Notes: generated by a model from the sequence alone, not told the origin. DNA of 64,000 nt from JANWXD01 sp035575135 (GCA_035575135.1 DATLYE010000053.1:1-64000), one strand, 5' to 3'; counted from the first letter of the stretch, positions 34,030 through 43,111 are shown. Numbers and translations are program-made.

Positions 34030-35477
34030 ACAGCGCCGCCATGATCCGGATTCCGCACGAGCGCTTCGAACGAGTGTTGGCCGAAGGCGCGCTCCAGGAG
34101 GCCATCTACACGGCTACGGGGCGGCTGATGGAGAAGCGCCGGGAGGCGGTGGCGCCCGAGGTCCTGCCCGACTACCAAGAGCTCCGGGCGCAGGCCCGCC
34201 GCATCAAGGAGCACACCCTGGAAAATCTCGATTTTTATCTCGAGCAATTCGAAAGCCAGGTCCTGGCGCGGGGCGGCCGTGTGATCTGGTGCCGAGACGG
34301 AGGCGAAGTCGTAGATTTCCTCACCGCTCTGGCCCGGGAGAAAAACGCGCGGCTGATCGTCAAATCCAAATCCATGACCACGGAGGAAATTCATCTCAAC
34401 GAGCAGCTGGAGGAACGGGAACTGGAGCCCGTAGAGACGGACCTGGGCGAGTACATCCTCCAGCTGGCCGGCGAGCGGCCGTACCACATCGTCGCCCCGG
34501 CTCTGCACAAAACGCGCTACGACGTGGCCGAAGTCTTCAGCCGCACTCTGGGCGTGGAACGCGAAGAGGTCCCCGAACGGCAGACCCGCATCGCACGCGC
34601 CACACTGCGCGAGAAATTCCTGGCGGCCGACATCGGGTTGACCGGCGCCAACTTTCTCGTGGCGGATTCGGGGGCGGTGGTGCTGGTGGAAAACGAAGGC
34701 AACGCGCGGCTGACCACGACGATTCCGCGGATTCACGTGGCGGTGGCAGGCATCGAGAAAGTGATTCCGCGGGCGCAGGATCTGGCGGTGTTTTTGAAAC
34801 TGCTGGGACGGAGCGCCACGGGCCAGCCGCTGACGGTGTACACCTCCGTGCTAGCCGGCCCGCGGCGGGAGGGGGAGCCGGACGGACCGGAGGAGTTCTA
34901 CGTCGTACTGCTGGACAACGGACGGACGCGGGTGCTGGCAGATCGGGAGAAACGGGAGTCGCTGTTCTGCATCCGCTGCGGGGCGTGTCTGAACCATTGC
35001 CCGGTGTACCGCAAGATCGGCGGGCACAACTATCCGTGGGTCTATTCCGGTCCGATCGGCGCGATCCTGACGCCGCAGTACTTCGGCACCGGACACGAAC
35101 CCTGGCTACCGTTTGCCTCGAGCCTCTGCGGCGCCTGCGGCGAGGTGTGCCCGGTAAAAATCGACATTCCGAAGATGCTGCTGTTGCTGCGGCGGGAAAT
35201 CGCCAAAGCGGCGGTCCGGGAAGGCAAAGCGCGCTGGGAGCGAGCAGCGTTCCGCCTGTGGGCCTGGCTCATGGCACGGCCGAAACTTTACGAGTTTGCA
35301 GGGATGGCCGCCTCCGCTCTGGCTCCGGAAGGGAGCCAAGGCTGGCTGCGTGCGCTGCCGGGCTTCCTGAACGTCGGGCCGCTGCGCGCCTGGCTGAGGG
35401 AGCGCGACCTGCCGGCGCCGGCGCCGCGCAGCCTGCGGCAGCGGTGGCGCGTACGCCCGCGCGTCGAGCGAACCTGA
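34026..35477 (+). CDS. lutB: L-lactate utilisation protein LutB-like (4Fe-4S protein)
   Basis: The start is GTG 34026, whose GTGA overlaps the lutA stop, or ATG 34041 in the same frame. The protein is 478-483 residues. The N-terminal region (LUD-type, IVKSKSMTTEEIHLNEQLEE, ADIGLTGANFLVADSGAVVL) is followed by two 4Fe-4S cluster motifs (FCIRCGACLNHCPVYRKIGG and LCGACGEVCPVKIDIPKM). This matches LutB, the electron-transfer subunit of the L-lactate oxidation complex. The lutC ATG overlaps its stop by one base (TGATG). Confidence 0.93.
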   Translation: MNSAAMIRIPHERFERVLAEGALQEAIYTATGRLMEKRREAVAPEVLPDYQELRAQARRIKEHTLENLDFYLEQFESQVLARGGRVIWCRDGGEVVDFLTALAREKNARLIVKSKSMTTEEIHLNEQLEERELEPVETDLGEYILQLAGERPYHIVAPALHKTRYDVAEVFSRTLGVEREEVPERQTRIARATLREKFLAADIGLTGANFLVADSGAVVLVENEGNARLTTTIPRIHVAVAGIEKVIPRAQDLAVFLKLLGRSATGQPLTVYTSVLAGPRREGEPDGPEEFYVVLLDNGRTRVLADREKRESLFCIRCGACLNHCPVYRKIGGHNYPWVYSGPIGAILTPQYFGTGHEPWLPFASSLCGACGEVCPVKIDIPKMLLLLRREIAKAAVREGKARWERAAFRLWAWLMARPKLYEFAGMAASALAPEGSQGWLRALPGFLNVGPLRAWLRERDLPAPAPRSLRQRWRVRPRVERT

Positions 35478-36109
35478 TGTCGCGGGATCACATTCTTCAC
35501 AAGATCCGCACCGCCCTGGGCCGCAGCGCGGGCCAGCCTCCGGCGGAGGCGCCCCCGGTCCGGCTGCGGGTCCCGGAAGCGGATCTGGCAACGCGGATCG
35601 AGGCTTTCCTGAGCTCCGTGAGCCGGCTCGGCGGAAAAGCCTACCGGGCCCGCTCGCCTGGGGAGGTGCGCGACTACGCAGCCCGGCTGCTCGACGGCAG
35701 GCGGGCCGTTGCTTCGAACGCCGCGGTGCTCCAAGACTGCGGCATCACATGCCTTCCGGGGGTCGAATGCGGATTCGCGGACCGCAGCGCGTTGCAAGCC
35801 GCCTGTGCACAGGCCGAGCTCGGCATCACGGGGGCCGACTATGCTCTGGCTGACACCGGCACGGTGGTTCTGCTAGCGTCAGCCGCGGAAGCACGCATGA
35901 TTTCCCTGCTCCCGCCGGTGCATCTGGCGGTGGTTCCCAAAGAGTGCATCCTCACCGGGTTGGATGAGTTGTTCACGTTGCTGCCACGCCCGAGCGAGCT
36001 CACCAGTTCCGCCGTGCTGATCACGGGGCCGAGCCGGACCGCCGACATCGAGCAGATCCTCGTGCGGGGCGTGCACGGCCCCGGCGAAATCCACGTGGTG
36101 GTGTGGTAG
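35477..36109 (+). CDS. lutC: L-lactate utilisation protein LutC-like (LUD domain)
   Basis: The 210-residue LUD-domain protein starts at ATG 35477, coupled to lutB. Typical segments are ELGITGADYALADTGTVVLL and PVHLAVVPKECILTGLDELF. It is the third subunit of the L-lactate oxidation system. The three overlapping genes form a compact operon that ends 3 nt from the convergent lon gene. No LutR regulator gene or lactate permease is next to it. Confidence 0.92.
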   Translation: MSRDHILHKIRTALGRSAGQPPAEAPPVRLRVPEADLATRIEAFLSSVSRLGGKAYRARSPGEVRDYAARLLDGRRAVASNAAVLQDCGITCLPGVECGFADRSALQAACAQAELGITGADYALADTGTVVLLASAAEARMISLLPPVHLAVVPKECILTGLDELFTLLPRPSELTSSAVLITGPSRTADIEQILVRGVHGPGEIHVVVW

Positions 36110-36112
36110 GTT

Positions 36113-38461
36113 TCAGGCCGCTTTGACCGCCAGCCGCTCGGCGAGAGCCGGAATCGCCTCGGCGAGCACCTCCTCGATCCGCTCGACGGGGACGAACTCC
36201 ATCTCCTGGCGGACTTCGTCGGGCAGCTCCCGCAGGTCGGTCTGGTTGGGACGCGGGATGATGACCCTGCGGATGCCGGCGCGGCGCGCCGCAAGAATTT
36301 TCTCCTTGAGCCCGCCGACCGGCAGCACCAGTCCCGTCAGAGTGATTTCGCCGGTCATCGCGGTGTCGCTGCGGGCGGGCTGGCGGGTGTAGAGCGAAGC
36401 CAGTGCTACGGCCATGGTGATGCCCGCCGAGGGTCCATCTTTGGGGATCGCCCCGGCCGGCACGTGGATGTGGACACCGTAATCCTTGAACAACGAGCGT
36501 TCAATGCCCAGTTCATCGGCGTGCGACCAGACAAAGCTCTGGGCGGCCTTGGCCGACTCCTGCATGACCTCGCCCAGGTGTCCCGTCAGCGTGAGCCCTT
36601 TACCTTCGGGCAGCAGCGTGGCCTCCACGTAGAGCACGTCGCCGCCCGTCTCGGTCCACGCCAAGCCGGTCGCCACGCCGGGCGGCAACTCTTTGCGAAG
36701 CTGTTCGGGGAAGAACCGCTCGGGGCCGAGCATGTCCGGAAGCATCTCCGGCGTGACGCGCACCGGTTCGACCTGGCCTTCGGCGTAGCGCAGCGCCACC
36801 TTGCGGCACACCCGGGCAATGGCGCGCTCGAGCTGGCGAAGGCCCGCCTCGCGCGTGTAGCGCTGGATGATGGCGCGGACGGTGGCGTCTTCGATCAGGC
36901 ACTGCTCCGGCGTGAGGCCCGCCTCCCGGATCTGGCGCGGGATGAGGTACTGCCGTGCGATCGCCATCTTTTCCTCTTCGCTGTAGCCGGGCAGGCGCAG
37001 CACTTCCATCCGATCCAGTAACGGACGCGGGATGGTGTCAAGCGTGTTGGCCGTGGTGATGAAAAGGACCTTCGAGATGTCAAAGGGCAGATCCAGGTAG
37101 TTGTCGCGGAACGTCTTGTTTTGCTCGGGGTCCAGGATCTCCAGCAGGGCGGCGGCCGGATCGCCGCGGAAGTCACGCCCGAGCTTGTCCACCTCGTCCA
37201 GCATCAGCACGGGGTTGTTGGCGCCGGCCCGGCGCAGGGCCTGGATAATGCGCCCGGGCATGGCCCCGATATAGGTGCGCCGGTGGCCGCGGAGTTCCGC
37301 CTCGTCGTGCAGGCCGCCAAGACTCATGCGTTCGAACTTGCGGCCCAGGGCTCGCGCGATGGACTGCCCGAGGGAGGTCTTGCCGGTACCCGGCGGACCG
37401 ACGAAGCAGAGGATCGGCGCCTTGGCCGTCGGATTGAGCTTGAGCACACCGAGATGCTCGAGGATGCGCTCTTTGACTTCCTTCAGGTTGTAGTGATCCT
37501 CGTCCAGGATCTGGCGCGCGCGGGCGATGTCCAGCTGGTCTTCCGTGCTCACGCGCCAGGGGAGCTCGAGCACGTACTCCAGGTAAGTGCGGATCACGTG
37601 GTGATCGGGAGCGGCGGGCGGCAGTCGTTCCAGACGCGAGAGCTCGCGTTCGGCCTCTTTGCGAACCTCCTCGGGCAGATCGGTCTTGGCGAGGCGTTCA
37701 CGGAGCATCTCGATTTCGGCCTGCTCCGGACTTTTCTCACCGAGCTCCTGCTGGATGGCGCGCAGCTGCTGCCGGAGCAGATACTCGCGCTGCTCCTTGG
37801 TCATCTCGGTCTGGGCCGCGGTTGCGATCTTGTTGCGCAGCTCCAGCACCTGGTATTCGTGCGCCAGATAAGAGTGCATGAGCCGGAGGGCGTCGGCGCG
37901 CGACTGCGCTTCGAGCAGCGCCTGCTCCTTGTCCAGCTCCAGGTTCAACATGGAGGCCAACAGGTAGACCAGACGGAGGGGATCTTCCGTGGCGGCAAGC
38001 AGCCGGGCCAGCTCCTGCGGCGCCTGAGGATGGGACATGGCAATGACCTTTCCGGCCAGTTCCATCACCTCCTGCCGCAGGGCTTCGATTTCGGGCGTCA
38101 TCTCATCGGGCACCGGAGCGGGCTGAACACGCGCCTTCAGATAGGGCTCGTTTTCCTCGAGCTTCAGGATCATGACCCGCTCGAGGCCGATGACGATGAC
38201 CTCCATGGTGCTTTCGCTGGTGCGGGTCATCTTCTTGATGACGGCCCGCGTGCCGATATTGAACAGGTCGTTGATGCCGGGCGTTTCCACCGTGGCATCC
38301 CGCTGGGCGACAATGAGGATTTCCTTCTCTTCCGTAGCGAGCGCGGCGTCCACGGCGGCCACCGAGGCCGGCCTGCCGACGGAGAGCGGCAGGAGCAAAT
38401 GCGGGAACAGCACGCTGTTTTTCAGCGGCAGCACCGGCAGCACTTTGATTTGCTCACTCAC
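36113..38461 (-). CDS. lon: ATP-dependent Lon protease
   Basis: The 782-residue protein (usual length about 780) has the N-terminal LON domain (VLPVLPLKNSVLFPHLLLPL), an AAA+ module with Walker A FVGPPGTGKTSLGQSIARAL near residue 355 and Walker B NPVLMLDEVDKLG, and a C-terminal protease domain. That domain has the catalytic Ser in PKDGPSAGITMAV (about 678) and Lys in GGLKEKILAARRAG (about 720). It removes damaged and regulatory proteins in the cytoplasm. The start is GTG 38461 with GGGAGG 6 nt before it. It follows clpB by 70 nt on the same strand, and both are stress genes. Confidence 0.97.
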   Translation of the reverse strand: MSEQIKVLPVLPLKNSVLFPHLLLPLSVGRPASVAAVDAALATEEKEILIVAQRDATVETPGINDLFNIGTRAVIKKMTRTSESTMEVIVIGLERVMILKLEENEPYLKARVQPAPVPDEMTPEIEALRQEVMELAGKVIAMSHPQAPQELARLLAATEDPLRLVYLLASMLNLELDKEQALLEAQSRADALRLMHSYLAHEYQVLELRNKIATAAQTEMTKEQREYLLRQQLRAIQQELGEKSPEQAEIEMLRERLAKTDLPEEVRKEAERELSRLERLPPAAPDHHVIRTYLEYVLELPWRVSTEDQLDIARARQILDEDHYNLKEVKERILEHLGVLKLNPTAKAPILCFVGPPGTGKTSLGQSIARALGRKFERMSLGGLHDEAELRGHRRTYIGAMPGRIIQALRRAGANNPVLMLDEVDKLGRDFRGDPAAALLEILDPEQNKTFRDNYLDLPFDISKVLFITTANTLDTIPRPLLDRMEVLRLPGYSEEEKMAIARQYLIPRQIREAGLTPEQCLIEDATVRAIIQRYTREAGLRQLERAIARVCRKVALRYAEGQVEPVRVTPEMLPDMLGPERFFPEQLRKELPPGVATGLAWTETGGDVLYVEATLLPEGKGLTLTGHLGEVMQESAKAAQSFVWSHADELGIERSLFKDYGVHIHVPAGAIPKDGPSAGITMAVALASLYTRQPARSDTAMTGEITLTGLVLPVGGLKEKILAARRAGIRRVIIPRPNQTDLRELPDEVRQEMEFVPVERIEEVLAEAIPALAERLAVKAA

Positions 38462-38510
38462 AATTCGCCTCCCTTTCCGTTGGACGTACGCCGGAAGCCC
38501 GGCGTGACAT
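38454..38510 (-). CDS. Possible 18-codon leader peptide overlapping the lon start
   Basis: Between clpB and lon, GGGAGG precedes an ATG at 38510 (minus strand). A frame of 18 codons (MSRRASGVRPTEREANCE) runs past the lon GTG and ends within lon (TGA 38454-38456). It contains the hairpin at 38488-38505. It may couple lon translation or may be chance. Confidence 0.25.
   Translation of the reverse strand: MSRRASGVRPTEREANCE
38488..38505. other. Hairpin in the clpB-lon gap
   Basis: ACGCCGG-AAGC-CCGGCGT is a perfect 7-bp stem with a tetraloop. No U-tract follows on either strand, so it is unlikely to be a classical terminator. It could act as an mRNA processing or attenuation element. Confidence 0.4.
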
Positions 38511-38531
38511 GCAGTATTCCTCCCTTAGAGT

Positions 38532-41183
38532 TCATCGGCTCCTCCCCGCTCCGGCCGGTTCGGTGACCGGGACGGGCTGCGGCGCGAAGACGAGTTCGCC
38601 GCGAGCCGTATCCAGGTCTGCGAGTACGGTCTGGCCGTCGCGGATCTCTCCCTTGAGCAGGAGACGCGCCAGCGGCGTTTCGATCTCCCGCTGGATGGCG
38701 CGCTTCAGCGGCCGCGCGCCGTAGGCCGGGTCGTAGCCCGTGCGCACCAGGTGCTGGCGGGCGGCGTCCGTCAGTTCCAGGCGGATGTGTCGGTCCGCCA
38801 GCCGCGCGCGCAGCCGCTCGAGCTGAATCTCGGCGATCTGTTTCAGGTGCTCTTCCGAGAGGGCGTGGAAGACGATGATCTCGTCCACGCGATTGAGGAA
38901 CTCCGGCCGGAAGTGGCGGCGCAACTCCTCGAGGACGGCCTCCTTCATGCGCTCATACTCCCACCCTTCGAAGGCGCCGCGGTACTCGAGGATGCGGTGG
39001 CTGCCGATGTTGGAGGTCATGATCACGATGGTGTTCTTGAAGTCCACCGTGCGACCCTGCCCATCGGTCAGCCGTCCGTCATCGAGAATCTGGAGCATCA
39101 CGTTGAAGACGTCGTGGTGCGCTTTTTCGATCTCGTCGAACAGGATCACCGAGTAGGGGCGGCGGCGCACCGCTTCGGTGAGCTGGCCGCCTTCTTCAAA
39201 GCCGACGTAGCCCGGCGGGGCTCCGATCAGGCGCGCCACCGTATGCTTTTCCTGGTACTCGGACATGTCAATGCGGATCATGGCGCGCTCGTCGTCAAAG
39301 AGAAACTCCGCCAGAGCGCGGGCCAGTTCGGTCTTGCCCACACCGGTCGGTCCGAGGAAGATGAAACTCCCGATGGGCCGGTTGGGGTCCTTGAGCCCGG
39401 AGCGGGCGCGGAGCACGGCTTCGGCCACGGCTTTGACCGCCTCGTCCTGACCGACCACGCGTTTGTGGAGTTCGTCTTCGAGGTGCAGGAGCTTTTGCAG
39501 CTCTCCCTCGAGGAGCTTGGCTACCGGGATCCCCGTCCAGCGGCTGACGACCTCGGCAATGTCTTCTTCGTCCACTTCCTCCTTGATGAGCCGGACCTGG
39601 CCCGGGCGGGCCTCGAGGGCATCCTGCTCGGCTTTGAGCTGCCGCTCCAGTTCGACCAGGCGGCCGTACTTCAGCTCCGCTACTTTGTTGAGGTCATAGG
39701 CGCGCTCGGCGACCTCGATCAGGTGCTTGGTCTGTTCGATCTGCTCGCGCAGTGCGCGCAAGCGCTGCACGGCCTCCTTTTCGGCCTGCCACTGCGCTTT
39801 GAGCGCGTCAGCTTCCGCTTTGAGGTCGGCCAGCTCTTTTTCCAGCTTTGCCAGCCGCTCGCGCGAGGCCGCGTCGGTCTCTTTCTTCAGCGCTTCCCGC
39901 TCGATTTCCAGCTGCATGATCCGCCGCAGCCGCTCGTCGAGTTCCGCCGGCATGGAGTCAATCTCGGTGCGGAGACGTGCGGCGGCTTCGTCCACGAGGT
40001 CAATGGCCTTATCGGGCAGGAAACGGTCTGAGATGTAACGGTTGGAAAGGACGGCCGCAGCCACCAGCGCGCCGTCTTTGATCCGCACGCCGTGGTGGAC
40101 CTCATAGCGCTCCTTGAGCCCGCGCAGGATGGAGATGGTGTCCTCCACGGAAGGCTGATCCACGAACACAGGCTGGAACCGGCGCTCCAAGGCCGCGTCT
40201 TTTTCGATGTACTTGCGGTACTCATCCAAGGTCGTGGCGCCGATGCAGTGCAGTTCGCCGCGGGCCAGCATGGGCTTGAGCAGATTGGCGGCGTCAATGG
40301 CGCCCTCGGCCTTCCCCGCCCCGACCACATTGTGGAGTTCGTCGATGAAGAGAATAATCTCCCCTTCGGAGGCCTGGACTTCTTTCAGCACGGCCTTGAG
40401 GCGCTCCTCGAATTCGCCCCGGTACTTGGCGCCGGCGATCAACGCGCCCATGTCCAGAGCCACGACGCGTTTGTTTTTGAGTCCCTCGGGCACGTCGCCG
40501 CGCACGATGCGCTGCGCCAGCCCTTCCACGATGGCGGTCTTACCCACCCCCGGCTCGCCGATCAGCACGGGGTTGTTCTTGGTCCGCCGCGAGAGCACCT
40601 GGATAACCCTGCGGATCTCGTCGTCGCGGCCGATGACGGGATCCAACTTGCCCTGAGCGGCGAGCTGAGTTAAGTCGCGGCCGTAGCGCTCGAGGGCCTG
40701 ATAGGTGGCCTCCGGAGTCGGCGAGGTGACCCGTTGCGTGCCGCGGACCTCCTGCAAGGCCTTCATCAGCCGCTCGCGAGTCAGGCCGAACTCCTTGAAC
40801 AGGCGCCCGGTAGCTCCGCCATCCTCCGTCATGGCCAGCAGGAAGTGCTCGACCGAGACGTATTCGTCTTTGAGTCGCCTGGCCTCCTCTTCCGCTTGGG
40901 CGAGCAGCCGGTTCAGCCGGCCGGTGATATACACCTGGTCGGGCGGTCCGGTCGGGCCGGAGACTTTCGGCAGGCGGTCGAGCTCCTGCTCGATCCGGCG
41001 GCGCAGCAGATCCACTGCGATGCCCGCCTTGGTGAGAATGGCTGGAGCCAAGCCGCCCTCCTGCTCAAGGAAGGCAGCCAACAGGTGCTCGACGTCAATC
41101 TGCTGATGGCTCAAGCGGGCCGCCTCGGACTGGGCGGCGTGCAAGGCCTGTTGGACTTTTTCGGTTAGCCGGTTCGGGTCCAT
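38532..41183 (-). CDS. clpB: ClpB disaggregase chaperone
   Basis: The 883-residue protein has two Clp N-terminal repeats (about 1-145), NBD1 with Walker A GEPGVGKTAIVEGLAQR near 205 and Walker B EIILFIDELHN, a long coiled-coil M-domain at about 410-520 (Glu/Lys/Leu-rich, from ERLRRIMQLEIEREALKKET), and NBD2 with GPTGVGKTELARALAEFLF near 612 and SVILFDEIEKAHHDVFNVML. This is the ClpB layout, as the M-domain is full-length, unlike ClpA or ClpX. It works with DnaK on aggregated proteins in the cytoplasm. Its promoter at 41214-41242 has an inverted repeat. Lon follows downstream. Confidence 0.97.
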   Translation of the reverse strand: MDPNRLTEKVQQALHAAQSEAARLSHQQIDVEHLLAAFLEQEGGLAPAILTKAGIAVDLLRRRIEQELDRLPKVSGPTGPPDQVYITGRLNRLLAQAEEEARRLKDEYVSVEHFLLAMTEDGGATGRLFKEFGLTRERLMKALQEVRGTQRVTSPTPEATYQALERYGRDLTQLAAQGKLDPVIGRDDEIRRVIQVLSRRTKNNPVLIGEPGVGKTAIVEGLAQRIVRGDVPEGLKNKRVVALDMGALIAGAKYRGEFEERLKAVLKEVQASEGEIILFIDELHNVVGAGKAEGAIDAANLLKPMLARGELHCIGATTLDEYRKYIEKDAALERRFQPVFVDQPSVEDTISILRGLKERYEVHHGVRIKDGALVAAAVLSNRYISDRFLPDKAIDLVDEAAARLRTEIDSMPAELDERLRRIMQLEIEREALKKETDAASRERLAKLEKELADLKAEADALKAQWQAEKEAVQRLRALREQIEQTKHLIEVAERAYDLNKVAELKYGRLVELERQLKAEQDALEARPGQVRLIKEEVDEEDIAEVVSRWTGIPVAKLLEGELQKLLHLEDELHKRVVGQDEAVKAVAEAVLRARSGLKDPNRPIGSFIFLGPTGVGKTELARALAEFLFDDERAMIRIDMSEYQEKHTVARLIGAPPGYVGFEEGGQLTEAVRRRPYSVILFDEIEKAHHDVFNVMLQILDDGRLTDGQGRTVDFKNTIVIMTSNIGSHRILEYRGAFEGWEYERMKEAVLEELRRHFRPEFLNRVDEIIVFHALSEEHLKQIAEIQLERLRARLADRHIRLELTDAARQHLVRTGYDPAYGARPLKRAIQREIETPLARLLLKGEIRDGQTVLADLDTARGELVFAPQPVPVTEPAGAGRSR

Positions 41184-41213
41184 AATCTTAGCGAGTCAAT
41201 ATCAACTATCCTC

Positions 41214-41242
41214 AGCATACCACTATGACATATGAATGTCAA
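41214..41242 (-). promoter_or_regulatory. clpB promoter with inverted repeat over the -35 and spacer
   Basis: On the minus strand, TTGACA (41237-41242) and TATGCT (41214-41219) are separated by exactly 17 bp. The inverted repeat TGACAT-ATGA-ATGTCA (41226-41241) covers most of the -35 and the first half of the spacer, where a repressor could block polymerase. It does not match the published CIRCE or HAIR elements. A second imperfect palindrome (AGTCAATATCAACT, 41195-41208) lies between -10 and the start. Confidence 0.65.
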
Positions 41243-41295
41243 CACACCCGTCCCGAACTTCGCCGACAAGCTGCGTCGGCACGGTGGTTTCCGTA

Positions 41296-41313
41296 TCATA
41301 TTGAAAAATATGA
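41296..41313. other. AT-rich hairpin
   Basis: TCATATT-GAAA-AATATGA forms a 7-bp perfect stem just after the stop of the minus-strand methyltransferase-like gene (its TAG is at 41315-41317). No strong U-tract follows, so termination is possible but weak. It is AT-rich compared with its surroundings. Confidence 0.4.
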
Positions 41314-41314
41314 G

Positions 41315-42709
41315 CTAACGACGCACGTACCAAACCATGTGGTCGCCGTCGTCCGGACGATCCGAGTAAACCACCGTCGTGTAACCGGCGGATCGCACCG
41401 CGGAGGCGGGCAGCTCTGGGAGGGCATTGTTGGAGAGCAGAACGCCCCCGCTTCGGAGCATCCGCTCAATATTGGCCAGGGCGAGCGCTTGGCGGAAGGC
41501 GTCGTAGTACACGAACACATTGGTGGCGATGATCAAATCGAGGCGCTCGGACTCGGGGAGGTCAAGATGTTCGACCATGACATTCAAGTCCACGGGCTGG
41601 AGGCGGGCAACGAAGTCAGGACGGACGCGTACGGCTCTGGCTTCTACGCGGCCGGCGGTGGGGGGAGGCCTCATCGGCGTCACGGCGGCGCCCACGTATC
41701 GGCCGAAGTTCTGCCAATAAGTCCGAAAGCCCGGACGCCAGGCGACTGCGGCATCCAGAGGAAGCTCGATGCGATAGCCCCGCCTTTTGGCAGCAAGCCG
41801 CCGCGCGTGCGCCAGATGCGCGTTTAGACGCGGGCTGATGTCCAGGCTCGTGACCTGCAATCCCGGAGCGGCCAGACGCAGCCGGAGCAAGGTGTCCATC
41901 AGAGCAAACGGCTGCAGAGTCTGGGGAGGGTAGTAGTCGTAGCCGCCGCGCTTGTCCGTGAATTCCAGCCCCGGACCGATGACGGCCGCGCGGCGAACAG
42001 CGCCCGGCTTGAGCAGGCCGCGGGCCTTCAGCTCTTTCAGGGCCTCTTCTACGGCAAAGCTGGGCGCCAGTGAAGTGTCCAGCGACAGGCCCCGGTCGCG
42101 GTACAAGGTGGAGCGCGCGGCGAACTGACGGGTTGCGTCCGGCAGGGACAACGCCAGGGCCAGTTCGCGCTTGTATTCCTGCTGTTCCCGACTGACGCGG
42201 GCAAGCTGTTCGAGCAGGTAGCGGGCCGCCTCCTGGCGGGCGGCGGCGCTGCCGAGCCGGTGGCCTTTGCGCTCGAGCAGGGATCGCGCGTACAGCAGGT
42301 GCTCGTTCGCACCGGGGGATTCGAGCGCGCGCAGCAGATCCGAGATGCGCGCGGCGACCAGCTCCTCGGTCTTTCCCTCTACGTCGGGCCGTACAAGCCG
42401 AGGCCGCTTGGTGAAGCTGGCGCCGAACAGAAGGAAATTCACGAGCGAATCTTCCTCGCCCCGCTCGAGCCGCGCCCGGATTTGTGCGTCTTCGGACTCG
42501 AGCCAGGTTTCCCAGGCTCCGCTGCCATCCGCCCGGCGGGCGAGTGCTTCTGGCAAAAGTTCCTGCATCGCCGCGAGCACCGGTAGGGCGTCTTGGAACG
42601 ACAGGCGGGACTTTGCAGGAGGCGCCTGCGGAGCCGGGGCGGCAGACAGAATCGCGCTGAGGATCAGCGACAGCAGTATTTTCACGGCCCGGGTGCGGCC
42701 GGAGACCAC
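41315..42709 (-). CDS. Exported protein with methyltransferase-like C-terminal domain
   Basis: The 464-residue protein begins with a typical signal peptide (VKILLSLILSAILSAAPAPQ). Residues about 50-220 are helical. The C-terminal half, from about 225, looks like a Rossmann methyltransferase: GPGLEF as motif I, then TSLDISPRLNAHLAHARRLA as the acidic second strand, then LDLIIATNVFVYYDAFRQAL as motif IV/post-IV and MLRSGGVLLSNNALPELP as the last strand. S-adenosylmethionine is not normally found outside the cytoplasm, so either the enzyme uses another ligand or the signal is an anchor. It lies 27 nt downstream of the PilZ gene. Confidence 0.7.
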   Translation of the reverse strand: MVSGRTRAVKILLSLILSAILSAAPAPQAPPAKSRLSFQDALPVLAAMQELLPEALARRADGSGAWETWLESEDAQIRARLERGEEDSLVNFLLFGASFTKRPRLVRPDVEGKTEELVAARISDLLRALESPGANEHLLYARSLLERKGHRLGSAAARQEAARYLLEQLARVSREQQEYKRELALALSLPDATRQFAARSTLYRDRGLSLDTSLAPSFAVEEALKELKARGLLKPGAVRRAAVIGPGLEFTDKRGGYDYYPPQTLQPFALMDTLLRLRLAAPGLQVTSLDISPRLNAHLAHARRLAAKRRGYRIELPLDAAVAWRPGFRTYWQNFGRYVGAAVTPMRPPPTAGRVEARAVRVRPDFVARLQPVDLNVMVEHLDLPESERLDLIIATNVFVYYDAFRQALALANIERMLRSGGVLLSNNALPELPASAVRSAGYTTVVYSDRPDDGDHMVWYVRR

Positions 42710-42736
42710 CAGGCTACCGTCCGCGCCCAGTTCCGA

Positions 42737-43111
42737 TTATGACGCAACGGCGCAGAGGCTTCCTGTACCTGCCGTCCGGAACTCGTATTTCTCGATACGG
42801 ACGGCAACGTTGTCGCCGCGGGTCCACACCACACGCCCGCTCGCTACGAGCTTGAGATTGCATTTGCCGTCGAGCTGTGCGGGCCAGAAAATGGAAACTT
42901 CAACCCGCCTGCCGGCTGGCAGAGGCGAATCGGTCTTGAACCGCACTCCGCCACTGCTGATGTCTACCGTGCGGCCCGTACCGGCGTCGATCTTTCCCTG
43001 GCTCCACGACCGATAGCGGAGCTCGCACTCAATGGGGAAACGACTGCTTGTGCGCCTGTCGGAGCTACTGCGGGGCAAAGCCCCGGCTGATTGTGTTGCC
43101 GCCCAGATCAC
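42737..43111 (-). CDS. PilZ-domain protein (c-di-GMP receptor-like)
   Basis: I choose GTG 43111 because AGGGGAGG stands 6 nt before it, giving 124 residues. ATG 43147 or the longer frame to 43222 are less supported. The PilZ signature is present, with an RxxxR-like stretch in DRRTSSRFP and DISSGGVRF ([D/N]xSxxG) about 35 residues later. It should bind c-di-GMP and act through an unknown partner. It lies downstream of rarA on the same strand, and the methyltransferase-like gene follows. Confidence 0.8.
   Translation of the reverse strand: MIWAATQSAGALPRSSSDRRTSSRFPIECELRYRSWSQGKIDAGTGRTVDISSGGVRFKTDSPLPAGRRVEVSIFWPAQLDGKCNLKLVASGRVVWTRGDNVAVRIEKYEFRTAGTGSLCAVAS

Noticed and set aside
33304..36109. 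lut operon as glycolate oxidase genes
   Set aside because: There is no FAD-binding GlcD-like subunit; the subunit set and order (CCG, 4Fe-4S with LUD, LUD) fit LutABC.
36113..41183. Long open frames on the plus strand opposite lon and clpB
   Set aside because: They lie entirely opposite two very well conserved genes, have no Shine-Dalgarno or family motifs, and arise from GC-rich codon positions.
41184..41242. CIRCE or HAIR element before clpB
   Set aside because: The sequence does not match TTAGCACTC-N9-GAGTGCTAA or the CTTGAGT-N7-ACTCAAG pattern.
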